64,000 nucleotides of DNA from contig OX485804.1 in assembly GCA_950295325.1 (NCBI GenBank), forward strand, positions 59,610,533-59,674,532. Reading direction: 5' to 3'. The notes under the pieces are model-generated. The model saw only the letters and a program-made list of their open reading frames with translations. It did not search any database and was not told the DNA's origin. Positions 61,498 to 64,000 of the stretch are shown in pieces; positions within the stretch are counted from its first letter, which is position 1, and each line of letters opens with the position of its first letter. A program made the translations under genes and the position numbers. This DNA is from Polytrichum commune (lineage: Eukaryota > Streptophyta > Polytrichopsida > Polytrichales > Polytrichaceae).

Positions 61498-62253
61498 ATG
61501 TTAAAATTTGGATTAGCCATTCAACCCCAATATGTCGATGTCAAGGAGAAATTGAAAATGGACACATCTAGTGAACACATTGCAGACCCAACTTTGGATT
61601 CTTGTAAAGTCTTTGGATTTTGTGATGGTAGATCCGAGATCCAATACGAGGATTTAACCAAGAGAATAAAACCAAGCAATATACCAATCCCCAATTTTGT
61701 GATGTCAGATTCCTATGAGCAAATATACAAAGACTCATTTGTACAACCACACTCATACATACAAACTCCAAAACAAGTTGGATGTGAATCATCATATTTT
61801 TGCGAATATGACTTGGATAATAGTGACGATGATTGGCTCGAATATGTCAACAACTATGTCTTTGATGACATGGAAGTCATCAAAGATGACACATTTGAAA
61901 GGCTATTGTATGAACTCGAATTATTGGATTTCCAAATCCATACTAAAAATCAGGCAAATGTCGAAGATGAGAATTGCATTTCAACATCACTTGAACTAAA
62001 GGTCGCTCTTCCAAAACTACGCCACATATCCAAGAAGGCTCACGAAATCAAGGCAATCTACAACTATTGGAAAGCTAAGAGACGTCGTTGGAAGAAGCCA
62101 CTTCTTCGTCGTCTTCGGCCACAAACAAATGTGGATGATGAGCACCATTTGCATACCTTCCGTCCATATCATCAACATGTGGAGCATTGGCATGTACATC
62201 ATTACTACGCTCCCGTTTTCATATGCCTTTTGTTTTTGTTTTTGTTTACATGA
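61498..62253 (+). CDS. Enhancer of polycomb-like (EPL1/EPC-type) ORF, intron-free, probable retrogene
   Basis: 251 residues. Motifs in order: IPIPNFV (62-68), YEQIYKDSFVQPHSYIQ (73-89), EYDLDNSDDDWLEYVNN (103-119), DDTFERLLYELELLD (130-144) and IYNYWKAKRRRWKKPLLRRL (187-206), then a degraded FRPY...HVHHY stretch and a hydrophobic end (240-250). This is the EPcA region of plant Enhancer of polycomb-like proteins, subunits of the NuA4-type histone acetyltransferase complex in the nucleus. Plant relatives are over 400 residues and, to my knowledge, their genes have several introns; here about 145 codons of that region are unbroken by introns and the C-terminal half is missing. No poly(A) tail or target duplication was found. 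It could be an expressed truncated protein or an old open pseudogene. Confidence 0.75.
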   Translation: MLKFGLAIQPQYVDVKEKLKMDTSSEHIADPTLDSCKVFGFCDGRSEIQYEDLTKRIKPSNIPIPNFVMSDSYEQIYKDSFVQPHSYIQTPKQVGCESSYFCEYDLDNSDDDWLEYVNNYVFDDMEVIKDDTFERLLYELELLDFQIHTKNQANVEDENCISTSLELKVALPKLRHISKKAHEIKAIYNYWKAKRRRWKKPLLRRLRPQTNVDDEHHLHTFRPYHQHVEHWHVHHYYAPVFICLLFLFLFT

Positions 62254-64000
62254 TAAGTGAAAAGAAATATGGTAATTTGATGAGGAACGATACACTAAGA
62301 GGATTGTAGTTGCTAGACCATTTAATAAAAGCCATCCTTCTCATCCAATTTAGTAATTCTTAAACTTTCGGGGGGTCACTATTTTAACAACATGTACTAC
62401 CATGAGCGTTTTCATGTCAGTCCTTACGGGTGTAGGTTTCATGAGGGTCTTACCTTCTACTGCTTATAGAGAGTCTTGGCATGTAGGCCAATATGACAGA
62501 TGAGAAAAAAATAGGGTGCATACTAGTTTCGTACACAAATTACTGTTAGGTGCCTAAGTTTTATCTCTAAGCGTTAGGAAACTAAACCCTTAATCTCCAT
62601 GAGGTTTTATGTAATTCGAGATAAGTTATAAAACGAGATTTACAAGATTGTTTTATGAAACATTCATGAAGAAAAATCCTAGACGCAAGTCAAAGATCAC
62701 ATCCATACAGTTGGACCTTCTACATAAAGTCATGAGTTGTATGTAAGCATTTTCCCCTTTTTTTGGATAAATTGAAGATGACATTAATTATTTTGAATAT
62801 TTTGTGGATATGTTCATCTTATAAAGGCTTGTGATATCTTTTTTAGTACATGAAATACTATGATCATTTGTATAGAATGTGAACAACATTACTTAATGAT
62901 ATTGAACATTTGCCATTGAGTTCATTAGAGATAATGTTTTGATCCTAACTACCGTACCTTGCAAATATAATCATCTTGGTAATACACTTGTATGTATTGA
63001 TACAATGGGGATGCAACTATATTAGAAGTATTTAAGTTTAATGGTTTGAAAATCAACATCTACATATATTCAATATTTTATTGTATATATTTCCATGAAT
63101 AGAGGAATAAATATTCCCAACAACACCTCTTTGGAGAGAAACACCATTCAAGGACTGAAAGCTAATAAATCTCATGAACACCACGATTCCATTGACAAAA
63201 CCATTCACCAATCACGGCTATGGTTGTCCATCATTCAAGGACAAGTTCGAGGCTAGAATAAGGTTTATCCACATGATCTTAAAAGATAGGAGATGAGCTA
63301 TAATATGGGGGGGGGGGGGATGGCCACAAAGAACGCTTGGGGTTTTTAGACTATAACAAGTGAAGGAGGTAATGCACAAGAAATGCCATAATTTATCCCC
63401 CGAAAAAAGACTTTTGACCAATCAAATTCACCTATAAAATGTGCAGAAGGCTTATGTGATTCATTAAATGAGAACAACTCTATAATTGAGTGTCTCCCAC
63501 AAATTCTCACTAAAATGTGTAAATCATAATAGACCTTGCATTTGTAAGGAAGAATTTATCCATCAAACATGAATTGGTTGCTTGGAAAATTAGGGGTTAA
63601 TGGCTTTGCCGTAGAGCAATGTCATCAGGTTTATTGGGAAAATCTTAGGCCCATAACTTTGTCCTTAAACTAGGACTCACAAAAACTCAAACCAATCATC
63701 AATCGATCTTGACATTGTCCATTTCCCAAGGACTTTTCATGGGGCTTGGCATTTCAATCGGGTGCAACACATGTGACAACTAAGAAATTGTTTGAATTCT
63801 CTAAGTTGGAATTGGTCAAGATATTATAGGTTTTGGTTTGAGTTGGGTTTATACTTAGGTAATAAAAACGCTTGTCATTCTATACAAATGGAAAAACACC
63901 TACATAATCAAAGTAGATAATGTTTTCTTCGTTTTAGGAGCATTTTCTTTGACCACAGAATACCCTTCATAAATAGCAATTCATTGCATAGACATCTTTC
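62254..64000. other. Intergenic, no supported gene
   Basis: AATAAAAG at about 62322 could serve as a poly(A) signal for the preceding ORF. A G13 run lies at 63307-63319. Otherwise AT-rich with no recognised structure. Confidence 0.5.

Overview
This is nuclear DNA from a land plant, probably one with a large repeat-rich genome. The plant call rests on three genes: two copies of ribosomal protein eL41 with a telo-box promoter and a split coding region, a CBSX5/6-type CBS-domain gene, and an intron-free gene resembling plant Enhancer of polycomb-like (EPL1). An RLE-type LINE with RNase H, T-rich element tails and long G/C runs hint at a non-seed lineage (fern, lycophyte or bryophyte). That is inference only. 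The window is AT-rich and gene-poor.

Layout. 1-3.5 kb: eL41 copy 1 (+). Its upstream region carries a Harbinger-like MITE that is itself interrupted by a tRNA-headed SINE. 3.5-12.3 kb: duplicated intergenic blocks with a pogo-like MITE and two fragments of an RLE-type LINE. 12.3-35 kb: gene-free and repeat-derived. It holds a pogo/Tigger-like element with CENP-B-type DNA-binding domains, a tandem 0.5 kb duplication, a 69-nt near-perfect hairpin, a hAT transposase pseudogene, several MITEs and a GC-rich minisatellite. 35-38.6 kb: inverted copy of the first 3.5 kb with eL41 copy 2 (-) and its own hAT-type MITE. 40.7-50 kb: inverted copy of the 7.7-10.5 kb block, enlarged by a 1.45 kb Harbinger-like element and a 2.9 kb LINE. 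The LINE is split by a foldback MITE. 50-53.7 kb: nothing recognised. 53.7-59.2 kb: the CBSX5/6-like gene (+). 61.5-62.3 kb: the EPL1-like ORF (+).

The duplicated blocks are the key to the window. Because paired copies exist, several insertions can be read against an empty site, which fixes element ends and target-site duplications from the sequence alone: TAA and TTA for Harbinger-like, TA for pogo-like, 8 bp for hAT-like, 10-16 bp for LINE/SINE. The most interesting system is the RLE-type LINE with RNase H, whose 3' tail (a hairpin with compensating stem changes, then a short conserved motif) appears to be shared with the SINEs. This suggests a LINE/SINE partnership. A SINE tail also forms the 3' UTR of the CBS-domain gene and was tandemly duplicated with the last coding codons.
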